DNA from: Chara braunii | Lineage: Eukaryota > Streptophyta > Charophyceae > Charales > Characeae | DNA length: 64,000 bases | Direction: 5' to 3' | NCBI GenBank assembly: GCA_003427395.1 | Contig: BFEA01000165.1 | Coordinates: forward strand, 1,599,962-1,663,961 | In this document: positions 25,064-35,803 of the stretch, piece after piece | Layout: each line of letters starts with the position of its first letter | Numbering within the stretch: the stretch's first letter is position 1 | The notes under the pieces: generated by a model | Told to the model about the DNA's origin: nothing | The model's database searches: none | Seen by the model: the letters and a program-made list of their open reading frames with translations, nothing else | Program-made: the position numbers and the translations under genes

Positions 25064-25650
25064 CAACTCCACAAAAAAACAAAGCATAACCGTGCTAGAC
25101 TGTTTCATCGGACTGTAGCCGACTCATCTGGAGGTTAAACCCTAACCGTAAGCCCAGGGTGCATTTGACTGACGGATAAGGACTTGACAGTGTTAGCTAT
25201 ACCCCTGATAAAAGTTATCCACTACTCACACCAACCCTGCAATCCTGGTGGAGTGTCAGTTCAGACCCCCGCCAAGAATGGTAGTAAGTCTGACAAACGA
25301 GTCTGACACAACCATAAATCCCGCTCTACACACCCGTTCAGCCATGGATACCCAGTGGCATGACTGCTAGTACGGTCGTGACCGCCCGCAGCCACACCAA
25401 TCTGCCTGAACAGAAAGCTTAGCAATGCCACCGTTTTGTCACGTTTCCTGTACACAACTCCATGAAAACAGCACGACCGTGCCAGACTGTTTCACAGGGC
25501 TTTCACCAACTCATAGGGAGGTTGAACCCCAACAGTCTGCCCACGATGCATTTGGCTGATGGATAGAACCACGCAGCCCAGGGTTCGAAACACCCTTGAG
25601 AAACGAGGTGCACCTCACTCACACCAACCCTGCAATCATAGCACAGTGTG
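25061..25650. repeat. Two diverged copies of a dispersed element end
   Basis: Segments at about 25061-25255 and 25447-25650 both start GTACACAACTCCA. Both pass through CTGTTTCA...CCGACTCAT-like and GGAGGTT-AACCC-TAAC words and end CTCACACCAACCCTGCAATC. The core motif CTGTTTCRTCGGA...CACCGACTCAT also occurs at 30.23 kb. The family was not identified. Confidence 0.6.
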
Positions 25651-26759
25651 TGTGTGTGTGTTGGTGGTGGTTTTTTTTTTTGGGGGGGGGAGGAGGTGGA
25701 AGAAGGTGGCAAGTCTCAGATGGAAGGTAGCAACGTGCTGCAGCAGGCCGCAACACGCAGAGAGATGGATCCGCAGAAGCAACTACCTTGCTGTTGCCCC
25801 TTTGCACCATCTTTTTGCATGGCCGGTAGCACCCACCCATTTTGGCCTGCCATCCTGGCTGTCCGCACAGACGGACGCACCCAGATTCAAGGGGAAATCT
25901 CCAAGAATTCATACAGGACTCAAATCTGAGGCCAAGTGCTGTGCGACGGCCCAGACTGTTCTACCAGTCAAGAAAATACTGCGACTGGCGCAGCATCGAA
26001 GCCATCCATGTGCACAAACCACCCAAATTCACAGCAGATCTTAACCTTTCATGATCAGCAGTGAATCTAAACCAATCCCCAAGCACGCCCCTTCAGACAA
26101 TTAAATATTGTAGATCAAAATGAGGGCGACCCAAAGGGAAGGGAGAACAAAACGTATGCAGGAACCAGAACTTTGACAATAGTTTCAAACTTCTCCGCAC
26201 TTCACAGCTGCTGCTAAAACACCAAAGGCAATGCAGGATGGGCCAAACTGGGTACTTGCAGGAGGTACACTATAGGAATGTCTCTGAGCTCTCAAACAGG
26301 AACAATCGCGATAATCACAGCCCATCCTCAACTCACTATAGAAAGAGTTTGAATACACATTCCACCCCTTACCAGTTGATAATCACAGCTCATGCTCAAT
26401 GAGCAATTGCAATAAACGCTCATGAATACACTCTATCAGATCTTACACATACGCTGACCTATCTGCTTTCTGGCCGAAGGCTGACCTATCCTGCTGCTTT
26501 CTGGGCACGACTGAACACTCGTACTCAGCAGATTATCACATTACATAAATGCCTTTCTTCAAGAGCCTTCGACTTAGAACGTTGTGTGCGCAAACCACTT
26601 GCAGGCAATCTCCCTCACAAGCTACACTGGTGTATACATCAGCTCTTCCACCTCGAAATTGTGTGAAAACGGAACTATAACGCCAGCTCATCCACAGATT
26701 GTAAAGATTCTGTAGGTAACTGCACATCGGAGTCTGACTAGCTGATAATATCGGCCCTT

Positions 26760-26788
26760 CCCAAATCCGCATATTTTGCGGATTTGGG
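26760..26788. repeat. Perfect 12-bp inverted repeat (hairpin)
   Basis: CCCAAATCCGCA, a 5-base TATTT loop, then TGCGGATTTGGG. The stem is perfect. The context is intron 2; no U-tract or other RNA signal was noted. Confidence 0.85.
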
Positions 26789-27038
26789 GTCGCAGTGTGA
26801 GTATGCCGTCGCTGCCCCCATATATTGGAATCCCACTCCAACCTCGGGAAGCAATTGTTTTAAGCACAACTCCCAACCCCAATCAGTTCAGCCAGGACAG
26901 CTGTAGTCCGCGGAAACTACGAGGAACTGAGGACACCACCTCAAAAGGACCCACCACACCACAAAGTCTGGCAGTGGTGTCTGAACTTCATTTACACAGT
27001 GGGCCTTGTGGAGACGATGTCAGTTGGTCCATAGGGCC

Positions 27039-27304
27039 GTTATTCTGGAAACACGTTTTCCTCTTCCATCCAAGGAACCAGCCCAGGTCCAGAGCCACAT
27101 CACGATACAAGGCCAGCCGTAAAAGGACACACAAAGTGCTGTGCCCTCGTCTACGTACTCTGTGGGCATTGGTTATTCTGGAAGCACGTTTTTATCTTCC
27201 ATCCACGGAACCAGCACAGGCCCATAGGCAGATCATGATACCGGGCCAAGCGTAAGAGGACACACAAAGTGCTGTGCCCTCGTCTACATACTCTCTGAGC
27301 GTTG
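27039..27304. repeat. 133-bp tandem duplication
   Basis: Two copies start GTTATTCTGG at 27039 and 27172. Both contain AGGACACACAAAGTGCTGTG and CCCTCGTCTAC. Confidence 0.9.
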
Positions 27305-27937
27305 GTCACTACCCTTGCCAGCTGACAGAAACCGGGCCGGTGTCTTTTTCTGGTAACAAACCTTCCTATCAAATAAAAAGACACCCATGAAGAAAAGCGT
27401 ATAAAGTAATGCACCTACATTGATAAAGTAGATGCAATTATACAGAGGGATTTTCAACAAACTAGCTTACCCGTTCTCCCAGTTCTCCAGCTCTCCTAGA
27501 CTCTTGAATAGGATCGGGCGTACTGGAGGCAAAAGGTTAAGTCTTTTAAGACAGTTCACTGGGTAGAGCCCACCTGCGAGTGCCCCTCACTGACGACAGG
27601 ACAGTCGTGTAGAAAGCAAGGACACGAGAGAGAAAAAAAAACAATGCAACGCTTCTTTCTTTTCCATTGTCCTTTCCACTTTTCAGAAGTTACCTTTTAT
27701 TCGTCTTTCGTTGCAAGGATCACCACCTTTCTGTTGAACGACCAGCGCCAGCCAAACCTTCTATCAAAATTTTCAGCCTCACAAATGAAGGCCGCATTTT
27801 CGATGTACCAGCCCAACTGTTCCGTGTTCTGTATGTACAGCCCAGAAAGACTATTGTTTCCACAAGGCGGCTCCACGGCACTTCCCTAACAAATACCCAT
27901 ACACCCACGTACTATAGGATCATGGGGAAGCTGTGCT

Positions 27938-27993
27938 CTCTCTCTCTCTCTCTCTCTGTGTGTATGTGTGTGTGCGTGTGTGTGTGTGTGGGT
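27938..27993. repeat. (CT)n(GT)n microsatellite
   Basis: A CT run passes into a GT run. It lies inside intron 2. Confidence 0.95.
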
Positions 27994-28396
27994 ATGTAAA
28001 GCGGACCCGATCACACACAAGCGCGAGGGCTTACATCCCCTCCCCAAACCCCCTCCTGGGCGTGAACTTCACCCCCCCAGCTCTCACCGACCCAACAACA
28101 CCCAGAAAAGCGGCCCTTGGAGAAACCCGGCGCTGATTGATCCGTTAATCGATATAAAAGAATTACCTTCACTAGGAGCAAGCGCCACTCCTCTTCACCG
28201 CAGTGATGGCCTTGCTTGTCTAAGCCTATGTAGATGCAGAGACCATGCTAGGGACCGATTGGTGGCCGAGTGGAAACGGTTGGCCCCACTTCGTCCAGTA
28301 GTGTGTTTAGGTCATCAGGCGCAGAGTATTATGGGGGAAGAAGCACAGAAGCGATCCAGAAGTGGAAATGGTACAGAATCTCCGAGCAGAGCGTAC

Positions 28397-29310
28397 CAGG
28401 TTTCGCGGGCGCAGAGATCGTTGCCTTGTCTTCTCCGGCCTGCTGAGCACCACTGGCCATCTTCTTGCTCTCCCCTCCCACGCTCATGGCCGCACCCGTT
28501 CTTCCCGCATTGTTGCCCGCTGAGGACGCAGCCAGCTCCTTCTTTCCACTCTCGTTGTCCTTCGCCGCCTCTGCTTCGGAACTCAGCACCGCAGAAGCTC
28601 CTTCTTTTTTACCTGCAGACAATGAAGTATTACCAGCAGCAACGCTGCTGCCACGCACCGGTCTGTTCTTTGATCCTCGGGCGGCACTCGGCAAAGCCAC
28701 ACCCACATTAGGAGTGCTCTCGCTCGGCTTCTGTGGTAATCCTCCTCCACTGGTATCTCCCGCTGCAGTTGAGTCCGGATCGCTGCCCCCCCCAGCAGAA
28801 GTAAAATCCGACGAAGCATCAGCTTTTCCAGTCACTGCTCCTTTCTCTCCAGAGGGTTCATTCGTCGCAGAAGGCACAGACGCTCCACCAGCACTCAAAC
28901 CTCCCGGCGTGCCAGGACTTTTTGTTGTCCCGCCGCCGGCAGCAGAAATAGCTTCAACTGCACCGGTCGGTCTTATTTGAGATCGTGCGACTGCTTTAGC
29001 TGTTGTGGTGCCAGCAGCTGCAGTCGAGCCACTAGAGATTCCCGTTGGTGCTCCGGAATTCGCCGCTGCAGCCGCTCCTTGGGTTGTCGTCGTCGTCGTG
29101 GTTGGCGCCTTGGTGCTCCCTGCCGTTGATCCAGCCACCGCCTTTCCTGATCCTGCCGTTGCTCCAGCTGCCGTTGCTCCACTTGAAGCCGCTGGGACCG
29201 CCGCCAGTTGGCGATTAAGGCCCGATACCAAACCAGAACGGTTAATCTGGCGACGGTATGACGAGGTTCCCGATGCGGGCGGACCGCTATCGCCCTTCCC
29301 ATCGTTTGGC
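28397..29310 (-). CDS. Exon 2: Ser/Thr/Ala/Gly-rich low-complexity segment
   Basis: Encodes residues about 142-445. It begins with PNDGKGDSGP, then a short basic patch (SSYRRQINRSGLVSGLNRQL). A long Ala/Gly/Ser/Thr-rich stretch follows, including a run of seven Thr. No catalytic motif is visible and the segment is probably disordered. The acceptor is TTTCTTGAGCAG at 29311-29322 and the donor CCTG/GTACGC is at 28397/28396. The first base completes the codon split with exon 1. The last base (G) begins a glycine codon completed by GG of exon 3. A CTGCAG/GTAAAA motif inside the exon near 28610 could act as a cryptic splice site. It also marks one edge of the degenerate copy of this exon found near 40.45-40.75 kb. 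Confidence 0.78.
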
Positions 29311-30224
29311 CTGCTCAAGAAATGGCAAAGGGTCACAAAACAGGTCACAGCAGCCCCACCAGCAGCACGACCACCACCACTCACTCTCATTCAATCGCAG
29401 CGATCCCACCGAAAACCATAAGTTTGATTTGCTCTGCAAAAAGCAACCGACCCACAAACCAGTCCGCTTGACGGCGAAAAGGACGTTTCGACGGGAACAC
29501 AAACCAGTCGCCATCGCATGAGTGCGCTCTTCAACAAACGCGAGATTTCTTGGCACAAACTGCAGAATTTGACTGATAACGTGATTGGATGGACGGACTA
29601 CTATACGTCTCCGTCAATCATCCCCCCGTGAGGACCACATGAACCATCCCCACGCAGCAATACGAACGAATTACAGTATCAATCCATCGAGCGTCATTCC
29701 CTTTGTGTTGTAATCGTCGTTTGTTGCCGCATGTACGTCAACATATAATAAAAACACACCAATCATCGCCCTCGACGCTTGTTTGTGTTCTACAGGATGG
29801 ATGTCCCACCAGCACACATTACCCACACACACTGCAGGATATTGCACTTCAAAACACCACACACCAACTGGGATAAGACTTCACTGAATGCCCCCTGCTC
29901 TCCGTGTAGGTAATTCCATTATAACGACTTTTCTATCTTCCCCACCCACTTCCCTACGTGCACCAGTCCGAAGGAGTGTCCCAGACTTCATCATTGTTAT
30001 GCCGGGTGCCAACCACGAAGCCAAACACGACACGTAATTAACAGAGTTCACGCCTGCCAACTCGCCTAGACACTGAGGAAGAGACTGTGCGGGGAGCAGC
30101 AGGAGCGATGGCAGGCAGCAGCAAAAACAGCATATATATATATATATATATCGTCAAATAGAACTGCCCGGTAAACCGTAGGCAGAGAGGGAGAAGAGGA
30201 CAACAAATGAGGGGCTGTGACAAA

Positions 30225-30316
30225 CTGTTTCGTCGGAGTTTCACCGACTCATATATATATTATATATATTGTCACAATATATATTAAGGACTATAAAGAG
30301 AGGGGCCACCTCTCTC
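30225..30316 (+). promoter_or_regulatory. LTR-like promoter fragment with AT palindrome and TATA box
   Basis: TGTGACAAACTGTTTCGTCG opens the segment. An AT-rich dyad follows (ATATATATTGT-C-ACAATATATAT, 30262-30284), then TATAAAG (30292-30298) and a GAGAGG-loop-CCTCTC hairpin (30298-30314). This arrangement resembles a retroelement LTR promoter; no internal coding region was found. Confidence 0.3.
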
Positions 30317-32159
30317 GTGCAACCCATACAATAGTCCATAGATTAAAGAAGCATACAGCTCTCCTAAACAGAAATAGCATTCAGTCAATAAATTGATAAT
30401 AACATCCCTCCATCGTGCACATCGTCCATACTCCTACCGAAGCAAACATGTCAAAGCCAGAAACATAGGGCCTTGCTCCACCACTCACCGAATGCGCAAA
30501 AAAATGAGAATGAATCTTGGTGTACCACATCGACAGTTAGACCGCCGTAATTTGTCTTTTGTGCATGTGGTGAGTGGTGAAACGCGGCCCATAGACTCGT
30601 GATTCGCTCCATCCGTGCAACAATCATTACTCTCATTTCTCTACCAAAGAAAAAAAAGGACCAGTGATCACATGACCACCTTCCGAACCGCTAACATGTT
30701 TCCATTAATACACAGAAGACAGGTCCTGCTGAAACGACAGTGATTACAGACTCGTTGATTACAGAGTCCTAAAAATGAAATTGTTTAAAGCCACCGCCAT
30801 TAACATTACCTTTCCGTCGCACGCTTCAAGGGATCAACGAGTAGAAGCAGCAGGCGGGGAAGCGGCACGGGCTGTTGTGTTTCACTCTAGGGTTTCTAGG
30901 CGCTTTATGCGCGCGAGTCGACCCATTCCACATCGAGAAAAAGACGCGAAAGGCAAAAACTTCCTCCTCGGACCAACTACACTCGCAAAGCCGAATGTCC
31001 GCACCGCTCCCCTCCTTTCCGCTTCCTCCTTCCTCATCCAGTGTCCGGCAGAAACGCTGACAGAACCGCACTGCAACAGTTAACATTCTTGAAGAAGCCG
31101 ACACGTTCGGGCCTCCACTTGGGAAAGACATTCGCAAAGAGTGCAGCGGACAACCAGAGTGCGGTGACAAACATGGCCAACAACCTTCTCGGCGACGAGG
31201 ACCGCAAAACAATCCAGCGCAGCAAAGACAAACAAATCGTTTCATGCTGACGAACAAGATCCTGCACAGGAAAAAAGAGGGATCTACCACCGGGATATCC
31301 GTCGACGACGTATCAAGCAGGAAACGTTGTGACCATACATTGTGTACCGCACACCGCATGCGGGGGGTCTTAAACCAGCGCACCCAGAACGGACACAAGA
31401 GAGTAAAATGTTTTCTTCAGGCTGTGTTACTGCCCACCATGACTGCTGTAAGCCCTCTACGCACGGACACAAGCAGACCGAGTAGAGCATGACGCCAAAG
31501 ATGACGAAACGACAGCGACGAGCAGTACATCATCAAGGGAGAGGGGGGGGGGGGGGGGAAGGAATCTGAGGACAGAGAACAAGGTATGATGAACGGCAGC
31601 ACATCGAGAATCGAGGGCGAGACAAACGACACACCACGAGAACACAATGGGCATAAGCTAAACAGAACTAACGCGTGAGTCGGTGCCAGCGAAGAATTAA
31701 CGACGAAGCCGGTGTCAACGGTGACATACAAACCGCTGAATCCACAGATTGAATGCGGTAGAGAGAATACGCCAGTGAAACGGAAGCACAAAGGCGCGGC
31801 AAGTACAAGGGAGCAATAGACTGCCGTTGAGCCGTCCGAATATGGCCAGGAAGCTATTGCGAGCTCATAACTAAATGAAAAGGCAAACACACAACGAAAA
31901 TGCATAATGTTGAGTGGTGGACAGCCAGCTTATGGAAAAAGGCACTTTCGGTTTGAGGTACACAACTGGTGAGCAATAACGACGACGGCAACACAATAAA
32001 CGGCAGAAACTCACGATGCAGATAGACACGACAAATGGAAGGGAGAGCAACTGAAGGACGAGAAAATGAGAGTAGGGTAAGCCAAAGCCACGAACATCGA
32101 GAGCAGGATCATCATGAATTGCAACCACCAGGCAGGAACAAATAGTTCAAAAATCAGCG

Positions 32160-32222
32160 GGAAGGCCGGGGAGGGGGCGGGGAAGAGAAGAGAAGGGAGG
32201 AGGGGGCGAAGAGGGGGAAGCG
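32160..32222 (+). other. G-quadruplex-prone G-rich stretch
   Basis: Closely spaced runs GGGG, GGGGG, GGGG, GGG, GGGGG and GGGGG lie on the plus strand, the template strand of the LisH gene. Confidence 0.6.
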
Positions 32223-34455
32223 GTCAGACCCGGGGACGGTAAACAAAAGAGGGAAACAGAGCTAACTGTGTAAATGCGCTGAGATCGGTTAAGTATAAAA
32301 CCGAGGGGCTAACACCTAGACGTCCGGTGAAATAAATATCAGGTGAAAGGGCAGCCGCACAACGTGAAGAACGGAGGAGCTCTACGTCAATGGAGAACAG
32401 AACAATCTAACAACGTAAGGAAAACCCTTCTCGATTGTAAACCTTCTCGATTGGTGACAAGAAGGATTCACGAACGGCGAAGAAAAGAAGATGGATCATC
32501 TCGAAGAGAATTACAAGTGACGATCAAAACTGGGGGACGGACGAATTACAGAGAATCGTCAGAGTTCCTCTGAGCTAGAAATTGGAACAAAACGAGTGAA
32601 TCGAGCGACAGGAGGCAACCAAGATTGGTGGCTCTTCAGGAGATTCCAGCAAGAGACGGAAGGGCACAAGATACATAATGGAGAGGAGGTCCGGGTGTTG
32701 TGGTGGTGAGGAAGAGCTGACAAAAGCTGAAGCCTCTGCAGGAGATTCCAGCGAGATTCCAACCGGTGAATCTCGATTTAACTATCAGAAGCCAGGACCC
32801 ATCAAAATGCACCAAGGGGGAGAGGAAACAGCCCGTAGAGGAGGACGGTGAACAGCAAGAGGGAGGAAACGCTTGATAGACAATTCGGAGAATGATCAGT
32901 GACTTGGCGTAAGGTCCCCTCCCCTCCAAATACATGCACTAGACAATTAAAAAGGGAGGCAGAAAATAAGAGAATCAGAAATTGAAGTAGGGGTAAGCGG
33001 AGGGATAGAAAGACGTGTAGGACGACGACGCAAGTAAGTCAGAGAAAGCAGAATACCGCGAACAAAGTAGAGAGCATTAGTAAACGGAAGGAGAGGCACG
33101 ATTTCTATACAAAGAGAGTACCAGGGGTAGAAGGTGAAGGTATTCAAAACGGCTCACCTTCCGCACCACGAAAGGACAACAGAAAGAATAAACCGATTCG
33201 AATACAAGCCTGAGATTTACAGCGCTGGGACAAGATGCTTTCAACAGAAAAAGAACATGAGCCACCGTACGGGATTTACAACGCTCGGACAAGATGCCTC
33301 CAACTGAAAAAGACCATTACGTCATAAGCAAGAGCTGAGAAGTGAAAACCCAACAGGAGAGAGAAGTTAACGTACGACGGTATTTGCAAAGTTCACCGGA
33401 AGGTTCACGAGTATGCGTAAGTATATCTAGGTAATCAAGGTCCCACAAAATCCCGGATAATAACCGAGGCAACACGATAAAGAAAAGCTACCCACAAAAA
33501 TGGAATAACCGAGGCCTAAATCTATGCAGATGAAATGACGCTCTTCCTCAACACGATAAAGAAAAACTACCCACAAAAATGGAAGGTGCTCTAGGAACGA
33601 GTTGTACATCCAGAAACGTGTCACAGTAGCAATCTGTGCAAGCACAAAGAGGACAGGGCAATTCAGGAAAAGCTCACCACAGAATGTGGCGACCTAAGGA
33701 AAGAAGGCAAAGAGGGATGGAGAACGTGCGACCGGAGCCGACGACGGAGACGCAAGAAAGGGAAACAAAGCCAAAGAAAAGAACACAGTAATGAAAAATA
33801 AGCACTACGCAACTGAGAAACGCGGAAGCGGTCAGCGCGCTACCGACAGAGGCAAACGGCAACACGCATATACTTAATTAGAGAGAAGGCTACCACATTA
33901 AAGGAGTTAAATCGGGGAGCAGACGACAGTGTATTAGCGTGAACGAGCTAAAAGAACAAATGGACGATTCGGGAGAAGAAGCCAAAGGAGGGAGGAATGG
34001 GGTGCGGGAGCGGGAGAGGCAACGAGGAAAGGAGGCGGCGGCCAAGCGGTCGAGGTACGGAAACGTCGGGCGATAGAGAGGCAAGGAAAGGAACGCTAGC
34101 GGCTTGTAGAACGGCAAGAACGAACAAAACAGCAAAGACAACAACTGCAGAGACACACCGTAAGAAGAAATGCGGGTTCGCGGAGAATTATCATACCCAG
34201 CTAGGACTGGAGCCGAGAAATTGCTCCCTTCTCTTTCCATCGTACCCCGACGAACACGAACGAAATAGACAAGGCAAGACCTTCGACATGACAAACTGAC
34301 CCTCTTCCTGTCGCGTGATCAGTCACCCGATAACGAAGAACAAACACGTAGCGTGTTTGGTGCGGAGATGCTAATGGTTAGGACAACACAATGCGTTTCA
34401 AAAACCACAGATAGAACCATGTTCGTCTTGGACAAGTGGGACAAGAGACAAAAGG

Positions 34456-34550
34456 TAAAGAGAGAAGGGGTAAGGAGAGAAGGGGTAAATTCAAACCTTG
34501 TAAGGAGAGAAGGGTTAAGGAGAGAAGGGGTAAATTCAAACCTTGTAAGG
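34456..34550. repeat. Tandem repeat overlapping the exon 1 donor
   Basis: Units AAGGAGAGAAGGG(G)T recur four times, interleaved with two copies of AAATTCAAACCTTGTAAGG. On the minus strand each long copy supplies an identical CCTTACAAG/GTTTGAATTT donor (exon ends 34542 and 34497). Confidence 0.85.
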
Positions 34551-34963
34551 CGACCTTGATTGGCCCGGTCAGAAGTAATTTTCAGCCCTTTCGAGCGCAG
34601 CTCGCTCTCCAACGCCTTGGCTGTTTCCAGAAAGCCTTCCTCTTTAAGAAAACGGGACACAAGCGCCAGCTTTTCCTCCCGGCTTGAGCCAGGTGCGAAA
34701 GCATCTTTAACCACCCTTCGATGCTGCTGATGTTGTTGGTGCTGGTCTCCAACTCCATGTTGCGTTTTAGGAAATGACGACTGCCTCACGGCGGCAGGGG
34801 GCGACTGAACAGCACACGCCCCCTCTCCCTGCCCTGGCGACGGGACCACCACAACAGACGCCTGCTCCACCACTCCAGCGGAGGCCAGCTGCACACCCGC
34901 ACCTCCCGGTGGAGTCAGAAGCGGCCCATCCTTTCCGTTGACCGTCCCTTGAGTTTGAGACAT
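34542..34963 (-). CDS. Exon 1: start codon and LisH motif
   Basis: The likely start is the ATG at 34963 (MSQTQG...). An in-frame ATG at 34993 is possible, but it overlaps an E2F-like site. Residues 1-90 are low complexity, Gly/Val/Pro-rich and then Gln/His-rich. Residues 96-127 contain a classic LisH motif (EEKLALVSRFLKEEGFLETA followed by KALESEL), with the alternating hydrophobics and the G-F pair typical of this dimerisation helix pair. LisH motifs mediate homodimerisation or tetramerisation; that function is inferred here from the motif. The exon ends with CTT ACA AG before GTTTGA, leaving phase 2, which the first base of exon 2 completes as AGG (Arg). A second, identical donor lies 45 bp downstream inside a tandem repeat, so an in-frame 15-codon extension is possible. 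A CAAG/GTCGCC donor just upstream would break the frame. Confidence 0.7.
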
Positions 34964-34977
34964 CCTCACCTCGTTCC

Positions 34978-35060
34978 TTTTCCCGCCAGTCAACTCTTTC
35001 CCTTTCCCGCCAAATCGGGGACCAAAACCCTTCGCGCTGGACCGAATCGATTTCCCGCCA
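34978..35060 (-). promoter_or_regulatory. Cluster of three E2F-like sites at the LisH gene start
   Basis: TTTTCCCGCCA (34978-34988), TTTCCCGCCAAA (35003-35014) and TTTCCCGCCA (35051-35060) lie 15-97 bp upstream of the ATG at 34963. The second is a full match to the E2F consensus TTTSSCGS with a flanking half site. In plants such clusters mark E2F/DP-controlled S-phase and cell-cycle genes; that role is inferred here. Confidence 0.6.
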
Positions 35061-35747
35061 CTCAGAGGCTCGCTAATGCCACCTCACGAGATTTCCACAA
35101 ACGCACAACAAAAATCATACTCACAATCTCGCCGCAGCAACTACTACATTTCAAGAGATTGTCACTGGCGCGCTTCACCGGAAGCGAGCACTAGAACTGA
35201 GGAGTCTGGACCCCACATGCCTCATTGAACACTTGAATGACGACCCGACGAGCGCCACCAACAGTGAACACAGTGATCGGACCTCACAGTCCTAGCCCCA
35301 GCCTTCGCCAGCGAATCTCGCACCTGAAAGTATGTCGAAGAACGGAACAAGGGAACAAGGGAAGGGAACATGAAAGAAGTGCTTCATTAGACAGAAAGGT
35401 CTGAGAAGGGAGAAAGGGAAGAATGGGCGAAAGACAAAAGAGAACAAAAATGGACAGGAGAGAACAGCGAAGACGAATATAAGGGAGGGATAGAGAAATG
35501 CAATGAAGGTAGGGAAGAGAGAGAAAAGCAGCGCTCGGTGTCCACGAGAAAAACTGAATGGCCAGGGTTTTGTTGCTATATAAGCACATCAATCACTGAG
35601 GGCGAGGGCGACTACTTCCATGCTGCAAGCCGAATTCCACTATTCATCGCGTTAAATGTCCTCAACTGCTAGAAGGAGATCCGCACAGCCCAAACATTCG
35701 CAGACGTGTTGTAACCAACTACCCCTTTCCTTCCCCTCCCCTCGGCG

Positions 35748-35751
<4 letters not shown>

Positions 35752-35800
<49 letters not shown>
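35752..35800. repeat. (CT)n microsatellite
   Basis: A pure CT run of about 49 bp. Confidence 0.95.

Positions 35801-35803
<3 letters not shown>

Larger units (their letters stand above)
10335..28396 (-). other. Intron 2 of the LisH gene, about 18 kb
   Basis: The gap between exons 2 and 3 is inferred from matching phase (G + GG) and splice motifs. It is filled with repeats: a 0.9-kb pyrimidine tract, foldback and TTAA-flanked MITE-like elements, a large CT-array cluster with a sequencing gap, several tandem duplications and a Cys-rich relic on the minus strand. It could hide small exons. Between the listed elements (for example 12.3-15.1 kb and 17.4-18.9 kb) I see no convincing gene. Confidence 0.6.
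29311..34541 (-). other. Intron 1 of the LisH gene, about 5.2 kb
   Basis: Between exons 1 and 2. The plus strand is purine-biased from about 31.1 to 34.3 kb. It holds a G16 run (31543-31558) and a G-quadruplex-prone stretch (32160-32222). Small tandem duplications lie near 33.2-33.3 kb (TTTACARCGCT-GGACAAGATG) and 33.47-33.59 kb (CACGATAAAGAAAA with CTACCCACAAAAATGG). Numerous minus-strand ORFs of 60-190 codons show no motif and look compositional. Confidence 0.6.
3615..34963 (-). other. Whole gene: LisH-domain, Arg-rich protein, four exons seen, 3' end missing
   Basis: Four open segments on the minus strand join into one reading frame: 34963-34542 (422 nt), 29310-28397 (914 nt), 10334-8308 (2027 nt) and 5630-3615 (2016 nt). 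Donors are AAG/GTTTGA, CCTG/GTACGC, AAG/GTTTGT and AAG/GTGAGG. Acceptors are GAGCAG, ATGCAG and CTGCAG. The phases at the three junctions match, giving 1,793 codons with no stop. The introns are about 5.2, 18.1 and 2.7 kb. The product looks like a large nuclear scaffold: LisH near residues 96-127, low-complexity and acidic stretches, an Arg-Glu block near 872-958 and Arg-rich tandem repeats near 1287-1559. I do not recognise a named family. Further small exons inside the introns, or two adjacent genes, cannot be excluded. The strong donor at 3614 implies at least one more exon to the left. Confidence 0.75.

Noticed and set aside
28465-28980. 171-codon plus-strand ORF
   Set aside because: Antisense to exon 2; composition mirrors the Ala/Gly/Ser-rich minus-strand coding sequence.
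30826-31905. Minus-strand ORFs of 160-190 codons rich in Cys/Ser/Leu/Phe
   Set aside because: They follow from the purine-biased plus strand of intron 1. No domain, and composition explains the lack of stops.
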